DNA of 64,000 bases. It comes from Centrapalus pauciflorus (lineage: Eukaryota > Streptophyta > Magnoliopsida > Asterales > Asteraceae). Shown here in pieces: positions 12,180-23,623 of this stretch (position 1 is its first letter; every line of letters starts with the position of its first letter). The stretch lies in contig JAANYP010006658.1 in the NCBI GenBank assembly GCA_020465985.1, positions 62,001 through 126,000 on the forward strand, in the 5' to 3' direction. A program made the position numbers and the translations under genes. Below the pieces are notes generated by a model that ran no database searches, had not been told where the DNA came from, and was given only the letters and a program-made list of their open reading frames with translations.

Positions 12180-15100
12180 ATGGCTCAAAGAAACAACCCC
12201 TTTCTACCAGTATTTGTTGGTGATGATGTACAGAAACACTCATCAGTCACCACAATGCTAACATTGAAACCCACTAACTACATTGCCAACCTCACAATCC
12301 CCAAAAACTATGTGGGGAAAGGCTATGATCAAATGGTGGAGTTTTTGAGAGTTCATCCGTTGAACTACGCCATGACTGCAACTCCTGGTGTCCTGTACCA
12401 GGAGATGGTGTATGAGTTCTGGTATACTTGTGCCTACAACCCAGACACCAAAGTCATAAAGGGCACCATACTCAATGGGACTCAGACCATTGAGATCAAT
12501 ACTAGTGTGCTCAGGGAAGTTCTTCGACTCCCTGTGGTTGAACACTATGATCAGCCACAGCCTGAAGATGACCAGATGAAGAATCTGCTGCACTTTTATG
12601 GTGTAGCAGAACCAAAAGTTGGAGCAACGCTGTTTAGAAAGGACCTGTCTCCTACTTACAGCTTCTTGTTTGCCTCTGTGGTAATGTGCTTCAGCAGCAA
12701 AGTTGGTTCCTTTGACCAACTGAGCCGTGATGAGGTTCCTGTAGTTCTGCAGTTTGTGGATGGAACTACAATCGACATGGCAAAATGGATTTTTCTGAAT
12801 TTGAGGGGCCTGGTGCAGCAGGAGACACGTCCAGCTGCTGTTCGATACCCCTGGTTTCTGAGCCTCATCTTCAAGCACATTTGTGGTGAGCATCTGTACA
12901 ACTCTCAGCCTTTACTTAAGACTGCTGCATTCCCTGTAATAGGGTATAGAGTTTTCTATACACCTGTTCTCCCATATGAGCCTCCTCTGTCAACACCAAT
13001 GAGGAGGTTGTTAGGATTGGTGGAAGGACCCTCTGATGTGAGGGTGGATCCTGAAACTGCTCCCAAGAGAAAATCCAAATCCAGGGCCAAGCTTGTTAAA
13101 AGAACCCTGGCAACTACTGAAGCTAGGCCTGTCCACAAGAAGGCCAAAACAGCTCAGTCTAAGTCTGCTTCCTTAGCCTCTGTGGCTGAGGGGGAGCATG
13201 CTCCTCACCCTAGTTCATCCGTTGAACCTGAAGCCTTTGTGGCTGGTGCCTCTGTGGAACCTGAGACCATGGAACAGGCCAACCCCACTGTTCCTGACCC
13301 AGTCTCACACCCTGTCCAAACAGAACCCATCACCTCTCCACAATCACCCACTTCATCCATCAAATACCATCGCAAATCACTCGCCAAAAAGAAGACAGCC
13401 CAAACAACTAGCCCCTCTGTTCCCTCTCAACAGGGTTCAGTTGAAAAAGAAGCAACCCCTGCTGCCTCTCCTATTTTGGGAGAAGGTTCAGCACAATTGG
13501 AGCCTGCTTCACTCCAACCTGAGTCTACCCAGAGTCAGCCTAGACCCTCTGGTTCCTTCCAACAGGAATCAGTTGTACAAATGGAGACAACCACATCAAC
13601 TATTCCAGCCTCCCAACAGGCTGAGAATATTGAAAGACAGGAGTCCTCTCCACTCCATACTGCGTCCACACTGTCCCCACCTCATACTTCTCTACACCCT
13701 GAGTCTGCACGAGGTGTCCACCCTGCTGGTTTAGACCAACCAGCAGATCATCCTCAATCTTCTGTTCTCTATGATACAGCTGTTCAACACCAAACAGCTG
13801 CTGTGGGACCAACAACCCAAGCTGATGAACCTCAGGGATCATACCATCCCTTTGGTGAGGCTGACCCTTCTGTGCAAATTCCATCAGCAGAATTTACCAT
13901 TGCTGATGTTGAAATGCATATTCCATTTCCCCATGATGAGGTGCTTTTACACCAAGGCACTGCAGAGGGAACAACCACTGGCCATAATGAACGTGTTGCA
14001 ACACAAGCAGCATCTGAAAGGCCCCCAACATCAACCCCTTCTCCTGATGATGCAGCTACAGCCACTGCTGAGGGACCCTTTGACCCCTCCAAGCTGGGCC
14101 ACATTACTTTTGCCCAGGCTATGGAGCTTCTCTCAAATGTTCCTCTTCCCTCTCTATCACATCCTCATACACCAGCCTCATCATCTTCATCTCCATCAAC
14201 CCAATCTAAACAGTCAACCCATACACCTTCATCTCCTAAAGACCTGCCTTTGAAGGATCAGCTTTCCATGCTGACCGACAAAGTTGGTTCTCTAGAAACC
14301 TCTATGTCTTCTCTCGCCTCTCTTATTTCAGACTCTGTGTCTGAACAGCTTAAGGGATTCTTTGATCTGTTCAAGGATTCCTTCCCTGCCACTCCACAAC
14401 CTGACAACTCTCCACAGCTGCTTGCACTCACTGCACAGCTGCAAAATGTCTCCACCTCCCTATCCTCAATTCTTTCACTACAACAGGACTCTGTGTCCTC
14501 AATGACAGCTATTTCTCAACAGCTGTCATCTCTCCAAACTTCTTGCAACTCTACTCTTCCTGCCACTTTGGCCAGCTTGAACACACTCATTGGCTCCCTA
14601 TCCAATTTTGTGTCATCAAACCTTGTTGATGTGCAAGATTCTCTTGAACTACATCTTGCACAGCTTCAAAGTTTGCTGTTCACAGCTTCTGATAGGGAAA
14701 ACATTGTCAAGCTGACCTCCCTTGCTGATACCCAATCCTCTTCTCTTCAAACTTGTCTTTCCCAGCTTGCAGAGGTGAAGGACAACCTGACTTTCTTAGT
14801 GCATAGCCTTGTTGGCCCCAAGCCTGCTGCCAAAACTGCTGGCAAGCCTGCTGACTTTGTGTCTTCAGGCAGACCAGGTGTTGAAGGTGCTGGTACATCT
14901 CCTTCAAAGGGGGAGAAGTCATCTGCCTCGAAGACTAAGTCTAAGGGGGAGAAAACTTCTTCTCCTAAGGAGAAATCAGTGCCTACAATACCCACTGGTC
15001 AACCAGCAGGAGCATCTGCAACAGGTACAATGGAAGGTGCTTCCCAAGCTGCTCAGCCTACTCAGGCTGAATCTCCAAACCCTGCTCAGTCTAAGGGGGG

Positions 15101-16304
15101 GAATTCATTACTGAGGGCAGGCCAAGCAGCAGAAGGAGGCATCTGATTCTTGAAGAAGAAGAAGAGGAGGAGGAGGAAAGTCCTGAAGCTGCTGCCACTA
15201 CAGCAGCTAAAGGAAAAGAAAAATCAGCAGTTGATTCACAAAGCCAAGGCCAAAGAAATGGGTCTTCCTATGCACAAATACTTTGAGTTTAGAGAAGAAC
15301 AGCTTCAAGCCCTGGAAGCTCTAAGGAAAGAAGAAAAATCTGCCAAAGCTGCTAAGTCTTTTGCACTTCAAGAGGCAAGGAAAGTTAAAATGTCCTCTCT
15401 GGATGTGCAAAAGAAATTAATGGAAGCTGTTACGGGATCAGCAGGAGAGAAGGAAGCAGAAAAATAAAAAGGTGCTCTGGTCTCAGTGACCAAAACTCAA
15501 GTGCCTTCTGGAAGAGCTCAGTTCCACTTTGACAATCTGTCAAGAAGAAAATTTCAGGATGTTGCTGATAGAAGGCTTGCCAAGGAAGCAATTGTCAAAG
15601 TTGTTCCCATATCAAGAAAAGCCAGTCAGTGGAAGTTGAAAATAATGACAATGGGTGCAACAGGCCCAGAACTAGAAACGTATGACTACACTGATGTTGC
15701 ACAGATGGGGTACACGGAATGGATTGAGCTGGCAGTTGCTCTGAGTGAGTCTAAGTCAGAAACGGCTAAGACAATCAGGGCATATGTTAAAAAGCTAATG
15801 GAGAGAGTGAAGAATCTAGGCCTGATCTCAAAAGATGTCAGTGAGGGTGTCTATGTGACACATCCCAAAATCAAGGCCAGGAGGACTAGGAAGGACACTG
15901 AGATGGAGCAACTCCTCATCTTAATAGAACAGGGTGACTATGCCATTGAGATGAAAGGAGTTGATCATAGCTTGCCTAGTGGAGTAGAGTTTGAAGAAGG
16001 CAAGATTATTGAAGAGCCTGAGCTTGGGGCATTTTTTGTAGATCCCCTAACTCAGAAGAGATGCTTTCAGAGAGCTTCAGATCTATACAAGGTGGATCTG
16101 AGACAGCTTGCAGCCTTCAGACTTGCAGCTTCATTCAGGCAATCAGGGAAGTGGAGAGCAGTCGTCTGGGATCAGCTCAGAGGCTTTTATGAGAGAGGAG
16201 AACTAGAAGATCCCAAGTTTATGATCATCAGAAGTGAAGTTCAAGAACTTGAGGAAACAAGGGAGGAACTTGAAAAGATGTTTGAAGGTCCTCCTCCACT
16301 GTAA
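12180..16304 (+). pseudogene. Third ORF of SIRE element E1 (the so-called env-like ORF)
   Basis: The ATG at 12180 (MAQRNNPFLPVFVGDDVQ) matches the second copy (56653). The first 989 codons are open to a stop at 15146. A one-base loss in a G run near 15093 shifts the frame, and the tail continues at 15150-15467 and, after TAA 15465-15467, at 15486-16304. Layout: a globular N-terminal domain of about 290 residues (EFWYTCAYNPDTKVIKGTI); a Pro/Ser/Thr/Gln-rich region of about 370 residues; a Leu/Ser/Gln-rich coiled-coil-like region (about codons 690-900); Lys/Ser KGEK repeats; an acidic Glu run; and a conserved helical C-terminal domain ending ELEETREELEKMFEG. SIRE1-type elements are known to carry an ORF here with mucin-like and coiled-coil parts. 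I see no signal peptide and no clear membrane segment, so a membrane fusion role is not supported. Confidence 0.75.
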
Positions 16305-16641
16305 TAGAGTCCATCAACCATCTGGGTAGGTGAAGAATGGAAGCTGTCCATCAGTTGGACAGGCTTATCATTATCTGCTTCCAACACAAACAGTCCAAAA
16401 TTGCTGTACATTAGTTGTACCTTAATTACATAAGTTGTAATTTTTCTTTAACAATAGTTGTAATATACATCAGTACATCAGTTGAACTTTTGTAAAAACA
16501 TGTGTTGTTTTATGTAATCAAGAATCAGTGTATATATAAACTGATCTTTTACTTTACTTTGATGTTGTAACTTTATTTCAGCAAATGTACTGTAAAAATA
16601 TATAGTGATTTTTGATAAGGCCAGCTTAGACTAGTTATTGC
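16305..16641 (+). other. E1 3' untranslated spacer
   Basis: This AT-rich, non-coding stretch of about 340 bp lies between the third ORF and the polypurine tract and has repeated TTGTAC/GTTGTA words. The same spacer is recognisable at 60844-61161 in the second copy. Confidence 0.5.
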
Positions 16642-16655
16642 AAATAGGGGGAGAT
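16642..16655 (+). other. Polypurine tract of E1
   Basis: AAATAGGGGGAGAT lies directly before the TG of the right LTR and serves as the plus-strand primer site. Similar GGGGGAGA runs occur inside the LTR (4278, 16697) and in the third ORF (about 14908, 14944, 15092). Confidence 0.85.
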
Positions 16656-17765
16656 TGTTAGGCACAAAAATGCCTCAGTCAAACCTGTTCTGCATCTGAG
16701 GGGGAGATTCTTAATCAAACCTGTTGATGCACTTGAAAGGTATAATTTAAGGCCTGTTTATGCCTTATTGAAACAATATCAGCCAAAGCTGTTCTATGTG
16801 TTGCATTCGTTGCAACAAAGACAGTTTGTCCAAGCTGTTCAGTCTGCTGAACAGGCTGGGCAGAAACTGTCTATGCTGCTCTACACTGATGAGCAGCTTG
16901 GGCAGTTACAAGTGTTCTGTTCTTTGTGAACAGAACCTGTTCTTTGTGAACAGGCTAAACACTCTTTGGAATATGTTTCCAAGTCCTCATGTATTGTTTT
17001 TGGCTAAAAGATCAGTTTACAAAGTCGAAGACAAAGTGGAAATCAGAACTGCACAGCCTGCCCATGCTGTTCTGTTACATGAAGACAAAAGGATACTTGA
17101 AAAAGGGTGACAGACCTTTTTCTTATATCAAAATAGGCCTTAACAAAGGAAGAAAGACGCAAAATTGACATTCCTTATTTAGTTAAAGCTAATGCAACAG
17201 TAGACAAAGTGAAAAGACAAAAGTTCTGCCCACATGAAGACAAGTCTGCTTTTCAGAATGTGCAGAAAAGTTTATGTTGTCTTTTCAACAAGACTTTCCC
17301 TTTTTCCTTTCGTCCAATGAAGAAGCTTCACTTAGATCCTCTGAGTGAGTATAAAAAGAAACTTCCAAGGATTGAAAGACTAAGCCAAAAAGCTAAGTGC
17401 TGAAGCCAAGAGTGAACGTGCATTCAAGTGTGTCTTTCGTGCATGCAAGTCTGCTTGGATAAAACAGTGCTTTGTGTCTAAGATGTTCTTATCCAAGCTG
17501 TTCCTCTGAGTCTTGTAAACACAGTGAGTGATTCTTAGTGAGTGTATTCATTGTAACTAGTTTAAGTTTGTCTTAGACTAGTTAAACATACTGTTGTATA
17601 TGTCATCTCAGCTTAAACCTTTCCGCATTCAAGCTCGTTTGTAATTAACATTTGTTGATAATACATACAAACATTGAGAAATTTATGTGTAGTTTTTAAA
17701 TTGCTGTATTCACCCCTCCTCTACAGCTTAAGGATATATACTTGGGATATCTTTTGGGACCTACA
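16656..17765 (+). repeat. 3' LTR of E1 (1110 bp)
   Basis: TGTTAGGCAC...GACCTACA. Compared with the left LTR it lacks about 15 bp near 16774 and has scattered substitutions. Its TATA box is at about 17349. The target duplication TACAA follows at 17766-17770, after which gypsy-1 LTR sequence (AGATTTAAAG) resumes. Confidence 0.93.
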
Positions 17766-17770
17766 TACAA
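17766..17770. repeat. Target-site duplication of E1, right copy (TACAA)
   Basis: Identical to 4234-4238. Confidence 0.93.
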
Positions 17771-18839
17771 AGATTTAAAGATTTAAAAGCGGGTCAAGAT
17801 TTGAATTGACAGAGAACAGATTGACAAAGATAAAATCCTGAGATAACTCAGGTGGCAGATTTTACATCTGTTTGATAAAGACCCCAGATCTGTGAGTTAT
17901 AGATATTCAGATTTAACATGCTTGAATTTCCGGTTGAGACATATTGTTGATGCTAGATTGATTTGACATTCATATTATCAGCTGGATTGTGACCTGTGCA
18001 CACCATGGTTGGGTGTTGCCCAGTGGATCATGATCGCTATTTGATCATCATTTCACATGTTATTGCATTTACAGTTCATTACGGATATTACTTTGAGATT
18101 ATTGCTATCATGACTTTGAATGCGTATAATACATCATTGCATATACTTTGACATTTGATTCAGCTTGACTAGCCTCATTGGTCTATTGTTCTAGACCTGG
18201 CTATTTCACCAGTTCTATTGAACTTGGTAATTACCTCCGATGTTCCGCGACGTTGATTTACTGGTAGCTAGCCCAGTATGTGGATGATCCCCACGATTTA
18301 AGCGTGAGCGTGGCTTGAGCATCATCCGACTCTATGACTTCTATGTCTCAATCATGAGTGGCTGTAGCGGCAGCCTTGACATATCACGCTAGACTTATGA
18401 TGATCCGCTTGACATTGCATGTTAATTTGAAAATCTATTTACTCACTAAGCATTGCATACGGTTGCTATATTCACATTTTACAGGAAAAGATAAAGGAAA
18501 GTCACCTGTCGGACCTAGTACTTAGGTCTTACAAGATCAAGACAGGAGTTTTCATTGACCTCTACTCAGCAAACCCTTTTTGGTACTAATTGGATGATGA
18601 TAACATGGGGGTCTGGGTAGATTTATCTTGATTATATGATGACATGAATTAGATTAGACTTGTGCCATTTATAAGTTTAATTTAAAAACGATAATCTGTA
18701 TTAAACTTAATCTTAATAGCTTGTACTGTAATTTTATAATTTCGCAATATAATTACTCTATCTTAGTTATGGTTGATATCGTATTGCATGATGTGGGACC
18801 TAGACTCTGAGGACTACCCCGGAAGGGGAGGTCTTCACA

Positions 18840-21102
18840 GAATCAAATTCAGCGGTGCGATGAATCGGGAAATTAATTAATCCGATCGATTTACGATATG
18901 AAGGATTAATTCAACTAAGAACATAATTAAATTATGATTAGTGACACTAATCATACACTAATACAATTACTTAACATTAATTATGCAAGACTAAAACAAT
19001 TCATTAAAACAATGCATCCAAAAGTATTTATGAATTTACATAAAAAGGGAAATAGAAGAATACATTCTAAATACTTTTATACAAAAAAATAAAAACCAAA
19101 ATACATCATTCTTATACCATAAAAATCAGCCAACACAAAAGGGGAACACTCTTTTGTCTCCCCTTTGACTTTCATTAAAAATATCGAAAAGAATTCCTCA
19201 TTTTTTCTACTTTTCCAACATATTGGTAAAGTGTTAAACACCACCTTTTCTTTCATCATTTGCAAGACCAATTCTCTTCTATAAATAGAGGACTCATTTC
19301 TCATTTCATTCACACCTTGAAAGATCAAAATCCTCTCATCTTTTCTCTCAAAAAAATAGGCTAAGAGCAACCAAGAACACCGAAGTTGCATCTTTTTGTT
19401 TCTTCAAGTTCTTCAAGTGTTTCTTTGGTGCAACAATTCAAGAACTCAACTCCTACTCATTTGCATTCTTTCAATACATCAAAGTAAGTAAAAACTACCT
19501 TATTACTTCTTTTATTTAAGTTGTCACAAGTCTTGTGTGATGTATATAATCACTAACAACAACAAGTTTCATTAAAACTCAAGTTTATAAATAACTAGTT
19601 TTGTTTTTTTAAGTTGTTTTCTTCAAATGTGTTTATAAATATATAAAATCATCATATAAGTGTAAATATTATGAAAAAAGTGATATGTATGTGTTTTATA
19701 ACTTTTATACAAATAGTCTTTGAATAAACAACAAGAATCACTAGTTATTTCAAGTTTATAAACTACGGATTTTCGGCAGAAAATTTACATTGACTTTGAA
19801 AAATCATAACTAATTCATAACTTAACGAAATGAGTTGATTCTTGTCTCAAAAGTTAGATCTATGTCTTAACTATATATCTGGAAGTTTTCATAATTTATT
19901 TTGGAGTTTAAGACCTCCAGAAATTATCTGGGAAACCGAAAGTTTGACAGCTCAAAAATGGCCAACATAAGGTTTTCAACAAGCTTTTTCCCCAACCTAA
20001 ACATCTCGAAAAATGGCCGTTCTTGACTTTAAAAATTCTTTGTATATATTAGTTTAATGTCCAAGAAAACCAAAGCCTAAATCGTTTTGGAGCTTGGTCA
20101 AAAACAGCCTCAAAGTAGGCCGAAAAACTTTCGAAAAGCTGGAAAATTATATATATAAACTTGACGTTTTAAGTGGGTTTTATTTATAAACTTGTAATGT
20201 TGGGTGATTTAAAACATAACAACATTTACACATACATATTATCATATATGGGAGTTATTAAATCCCTTATATCATTTAGGACTCGGTTAAACGCGTCCGG
20301 TGTCATCACTCATCAACAACGAAAATTGTCGTTTTTACGATCATTTTGCCATCAACATGCGGTGAGTCTTCATAGCCCCTATTTTCACTATCTATTGGGG
20401 TGGAAATACATGCACTGTTTTCATATGGACATCAAAACTGTTTATTTCTTATATGTACACATGTTTGGATCCATCTGCCCTCAAATCATGAACCGTTAAT
20501 TGCATTTATTTGTAAGCGCGAATATATTGTGGATAGATCTATCGGGAGTCATGTCCCCCATTCGGGTTAGTTCTCGGCTAACAGCGGGTGCATATATATT
20601 CAACACACGGTATTACGTATGGGAATACTACACAGGGCAAACTCATTTAATTAAGCTTTGGTTGCATGATGGTTTATGTAATACATACACGGAATTTATG
20701 CTTTATAAATTCAACTCATCTGATAATGTCCATACAACTGGTCTTTTCGCGTAAACCTATGAGCTCACCAACAATTTGTTGACGTATTTTAGCATGTATT
20801 TTCAGGTGATTAAGGCATGCGCATTTATCGGAAGCATTCCAAGGCTTCCGTTCATTTTGGAGTCGCATCATTTTCAAACTCGGAGAATTATTTGCATCTT
20901 TCCTGATAAACTAATTGTGTATTAAATCTTGGTATTTTAAGAACTACTTACGTTGTATTTTGGTTATGTAAAACAATATTTATATTTCAAGTTAAATCAA
21001 TGTATTTTTGAAAAACATCCATATAGTGGTCGTTCGTTATGATTATGGTTACGCTTCCGCGACGTCATGCTTCATTGCCAACCGGGGTAACGGGGTGTGA
21101 CA
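18840..21102 (+). repeat. Partial LTR 'M' (at least 2.26 kb), plus orientation
   Basis: This block lies between the end of gypsy-1 and the reverse transcriptase of gypsy-3. Its right edge reads GGGGTGTGACA and abuts gypsy-3 coding sequence, where CTGGT (21103-21107) would be the target duplication. It has the layout of the other gypsy LTRs here: a TATAAATAG box at 19280-19288, a pyrimidine-rich leader, a donor-like GTAAGT at 19484, and an acceptor-like TATTTTCAG ending at 20805. Its final 60 bp resemble the end of the solo LTR at 36151-38403. The left part was displaced beyond gypsy-1. Frames of 60-108 codons inside it have no family resemblance and I treat them as chance. Confidence 0.6.
19280..19288 (+). 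promoter_or_regulatory. TATA box of LTR M
   Basis: TATAAATAG, followed by a C/T-rich leader with TTCTTCAAG repeats, is a good match to a plant core promoter and sets the orientation of this LTR as plus. Confidence 0.6.
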
Positions 21103-23455
21103 CTGGTCATTAAATCCATGAAAGTCGTGGGTGTGTTAGTCAGTCCGAAGGGCATAACGAGGAACTCATAGTGGCCGTAACGTGTCCGAAATGTAGTCTT
21201 CGGAACATCCTCATCTCCAACTCTCAGCTGGTGATAACCAGATCTCAAATCTATCTTCGAGAAGAAACTCGAACCCTGCACCTGGTCGAACAGATCGTCG
21301 ATGAGTGGAGCGGATATCGGTTCTTCACCGTCACTTTGTTCAACTCTCTGTAGTCGATACTCATCCGCATAGTATCGTCCTTCTTCTTCACAAACAGAAC
21401 AGGGGCTCCCCACGGGGACGAACTCGGACGGATAAATCCACGATCCAATAGCTCCTGAAGTTGTGACATCATCTCTCGCATCTCAGTAGGTGCCAGCCTA
21501 TAAGGCGTCTTCGCAATAGGCACCACTCCAGGGATAAGGTCTATACGAAACTCGACATGACGACCTGGCGGTAACCCAGGCAACTCCTTTGGGAATACCT
21601 CAGGGAATTCTCTGATCACTGGTATATCCTCTATGGTCTTCTTCTCCTTTCTGGCATCAACAACATAAGCCAGGAAAGTTTCACACCCCTTAGCAACATA
21701 CCTCTGAGCTCTGGCCATAGAAACTATACCGATCTCGCCTATGCGTCTCTCACCATACACTATCACAATCTCACTGTCTGAAATGGGTATACGGATCATC
21801 TTCTTTGCACATAGAATGTTGGCCTGTCTGGCTGTCATCCAATCTATACTCACTATCACGTCGAAACTGCTGATCTCTATTTGCAATAAATCAATCAAAA
21901 ACTGATGCGCATCTATCTCGAGAACACAATCTCTAAATATCCGGCTCACTAATGTCATACTCCCATCGACTCTCTCAACAACTAACGAAACAAATAATGC
22001 AGTAGTAGGCATAGAAAAGTATGCACAAAACACAACAGATACATACGAGCGATCCGCTCCAGAATCCAACAAAAAACGAGCGCTAAGCCTATTCAGAATG
22101 TACGTACCAGATACTATATCTGTAGACTCTCGGGCCTCCTCTGCTGTAGCCTGGAATACCCTGCCCTGACCCCTAGCTGCAGACTCACGGCGGCTCGATG
22201 ACGAAGGATCAGCTCTAGCCCCACTAGTGCTCGCTCCCTGCACAGCTGGTGACGCATCCGGACAGTCTCTGGCAATGTGACCCGGCCTCCCACAGCGGAA
22301 GCACAGAGAATCCCTCGAAGTGCAAGTAAAAGAAGTATAGTCGTACTGCCCACAGCGATAACAACGCAGCTGCTCAGGCATGCAAGACCCGGAATGTCGA
22401 CGGCGGCATCTCTGACAGTCTCTCTCTAGATGGGCTATCAGCCCGTCTCCCTGATGGCTGGGACCCTTGCCCCATGCTGCTCTGGCTCTAGCTGGGAGCA
22501 CTGAAACGGGAAGTCTTACCCTGACTCTGTCCTGCCGTCCCTGATCCCTGATACTGACCAGACCTCCTGGACCTGCGATCTCTACCCCTGTCTCTGTCTC
22601 TGCGGGACCCAGAACTCTGCCCCTGAACCTGCTGCTGCCTGGCTCTCCTTCGGGGCATCTTGAGGCTCCCGCCAATAGCTAGGGGACTGCTCAGACGTCT
22701 CCGTCCTCTGTCTCTGCACTGGAGGCTGATCCCTCTGCCTCTCTATCTCTCTCTCTAACCCGAGCCAACTCCAAGGCCCTCGCGAATGTATGGGTGTCGT
22801 GAAGCCCAACGAACTGACGGATATCAGACCGCAAACCATCAATAAAGGCATCAGCCTTACGGATCTCTGTATCAACATTCTAGGGTGCAAACTGGGCATA
22901 CTCATTAAATCGGTCTACATACTGCTAAACTGTCAGGCTACCCTGCTGAAGGAGCAGAAAACGGCACTCCATCTCCCGGCGCTCATCGCGGGGAATATAC
23001 TGTAACTCGAAAATGGCGCAGAACTGCTCCCAAGACATAGCATATGCTGCAGATGTAGTCATGGAGGACTCAATGGACTTCCACCACTGCGAAGCCCCTC
23101 CTCTCAATTAATAGGTCGCATAACCGACCATATCTCGCGGGTCAACGTGAGCGACTCGGAAAGCCGCCTCTATCTCTCTCTCCGACGCCATAGCCGCACC
23201 CGGCTCACCACCGCCTCTGAACTGAGGTGGGAATCCTGTCATGAAGTCCTTAAAGGACCCACCTCACTGAGCAGAAGAAGATGCACCTCCTGACTCTGTA
23301 CCGGTAACTGGCGGAGGATCTGATCTCTGACCCTGATCTCGCTCACGGTAGAACTCTGCCAACACCTCTCGAAGCTTAGATCGACGAATATACTCATCTC
23401 CCGCCGGTCTCTCTGGCCCTGAACCTTCTCCCTGACCTGCCATAACTACCTGCAC
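21103..23455 (-). pseudogene. gag, protease and partial reverse transcriptase of gypsy-3
   Basis: Reading leftwards, gag begins near 23455 or at the inner ATG (MAGQGEGSGPERP, about 23443). It includes a capsid segment ASQWWKSIESSM (23107 onwards) and two CCHC-like knuckles (CYRCGQYDYTSFTC, degenerate; CFRCGRPGHIARDC, intact). Protease shows FLLDSGADRSYVS. RT shows GFIRPSSSPWGAPVLFVKKKD and IDYRELNKV (about 21330-21420). At least three frame changes split gag (breaks near 23264, 23107-22905 and 22600) and another affects RT near 21251-21300. The RT catalytic box is lost beyond the insertion point. It would have encoded the capsid and polymerase of the element; it is now inactive. Confidence 0.82.
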
Positions 23456-23623
23456 AAATCACAATAATTAAGATAATTGATAAACCACCTAGCGTTATAC
23501 AATCAATAACCTAGGTCAGTTCATTCCGCTAAATCAGTCTCAGGGAAGAATCCCACGGATCTGAACACGGTCAAAGCTCTAGCATCCACTGATACTCAAT
23601 ACTGAAACCACAAGCTCTGATAC

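Larger units (their letters stand above)
4239..17765 (+). mobile_element. Complete SIRE/Maximus-type Ty1/copia element E1 (13.5 kb)
   Basis: Two LTRs (4239-5363 and 16656-17765) with TG...CA ends flank gag, pol in copia order (protease, integrase, RT, RNase H) and a very long third ORF, followed by a polypurine tract. The 5-bp target duplication TACAA is intact at 4234-4238 and 17766-17770. The target is the gypsy-1 LTR: joining the flanks recreates the order seen at 44000-44050 in gypsy-2. The LTRs differ by my rough count at about 3% of sites plus a 15-bp deletion in the right one. All ORFs are frameshifted or carry stops, so the copy is not autonomous. Confidence 0.93.

Noticed and set aside
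12258..12893. 211-codon minus-strand frame opposite the SIRE third ORF
   Set aside because: It is the antisense shadow of a conserved plus-strand domain. The equivalent minus frame in E2 is broken, and no family resemblance is seen.
20173..20754. Two consecutive frames (108 and 84 codons) in LTR M
   Set aside because: Compositionally biased, no recognisable motifs, and located in the U5-like part of an LTR.
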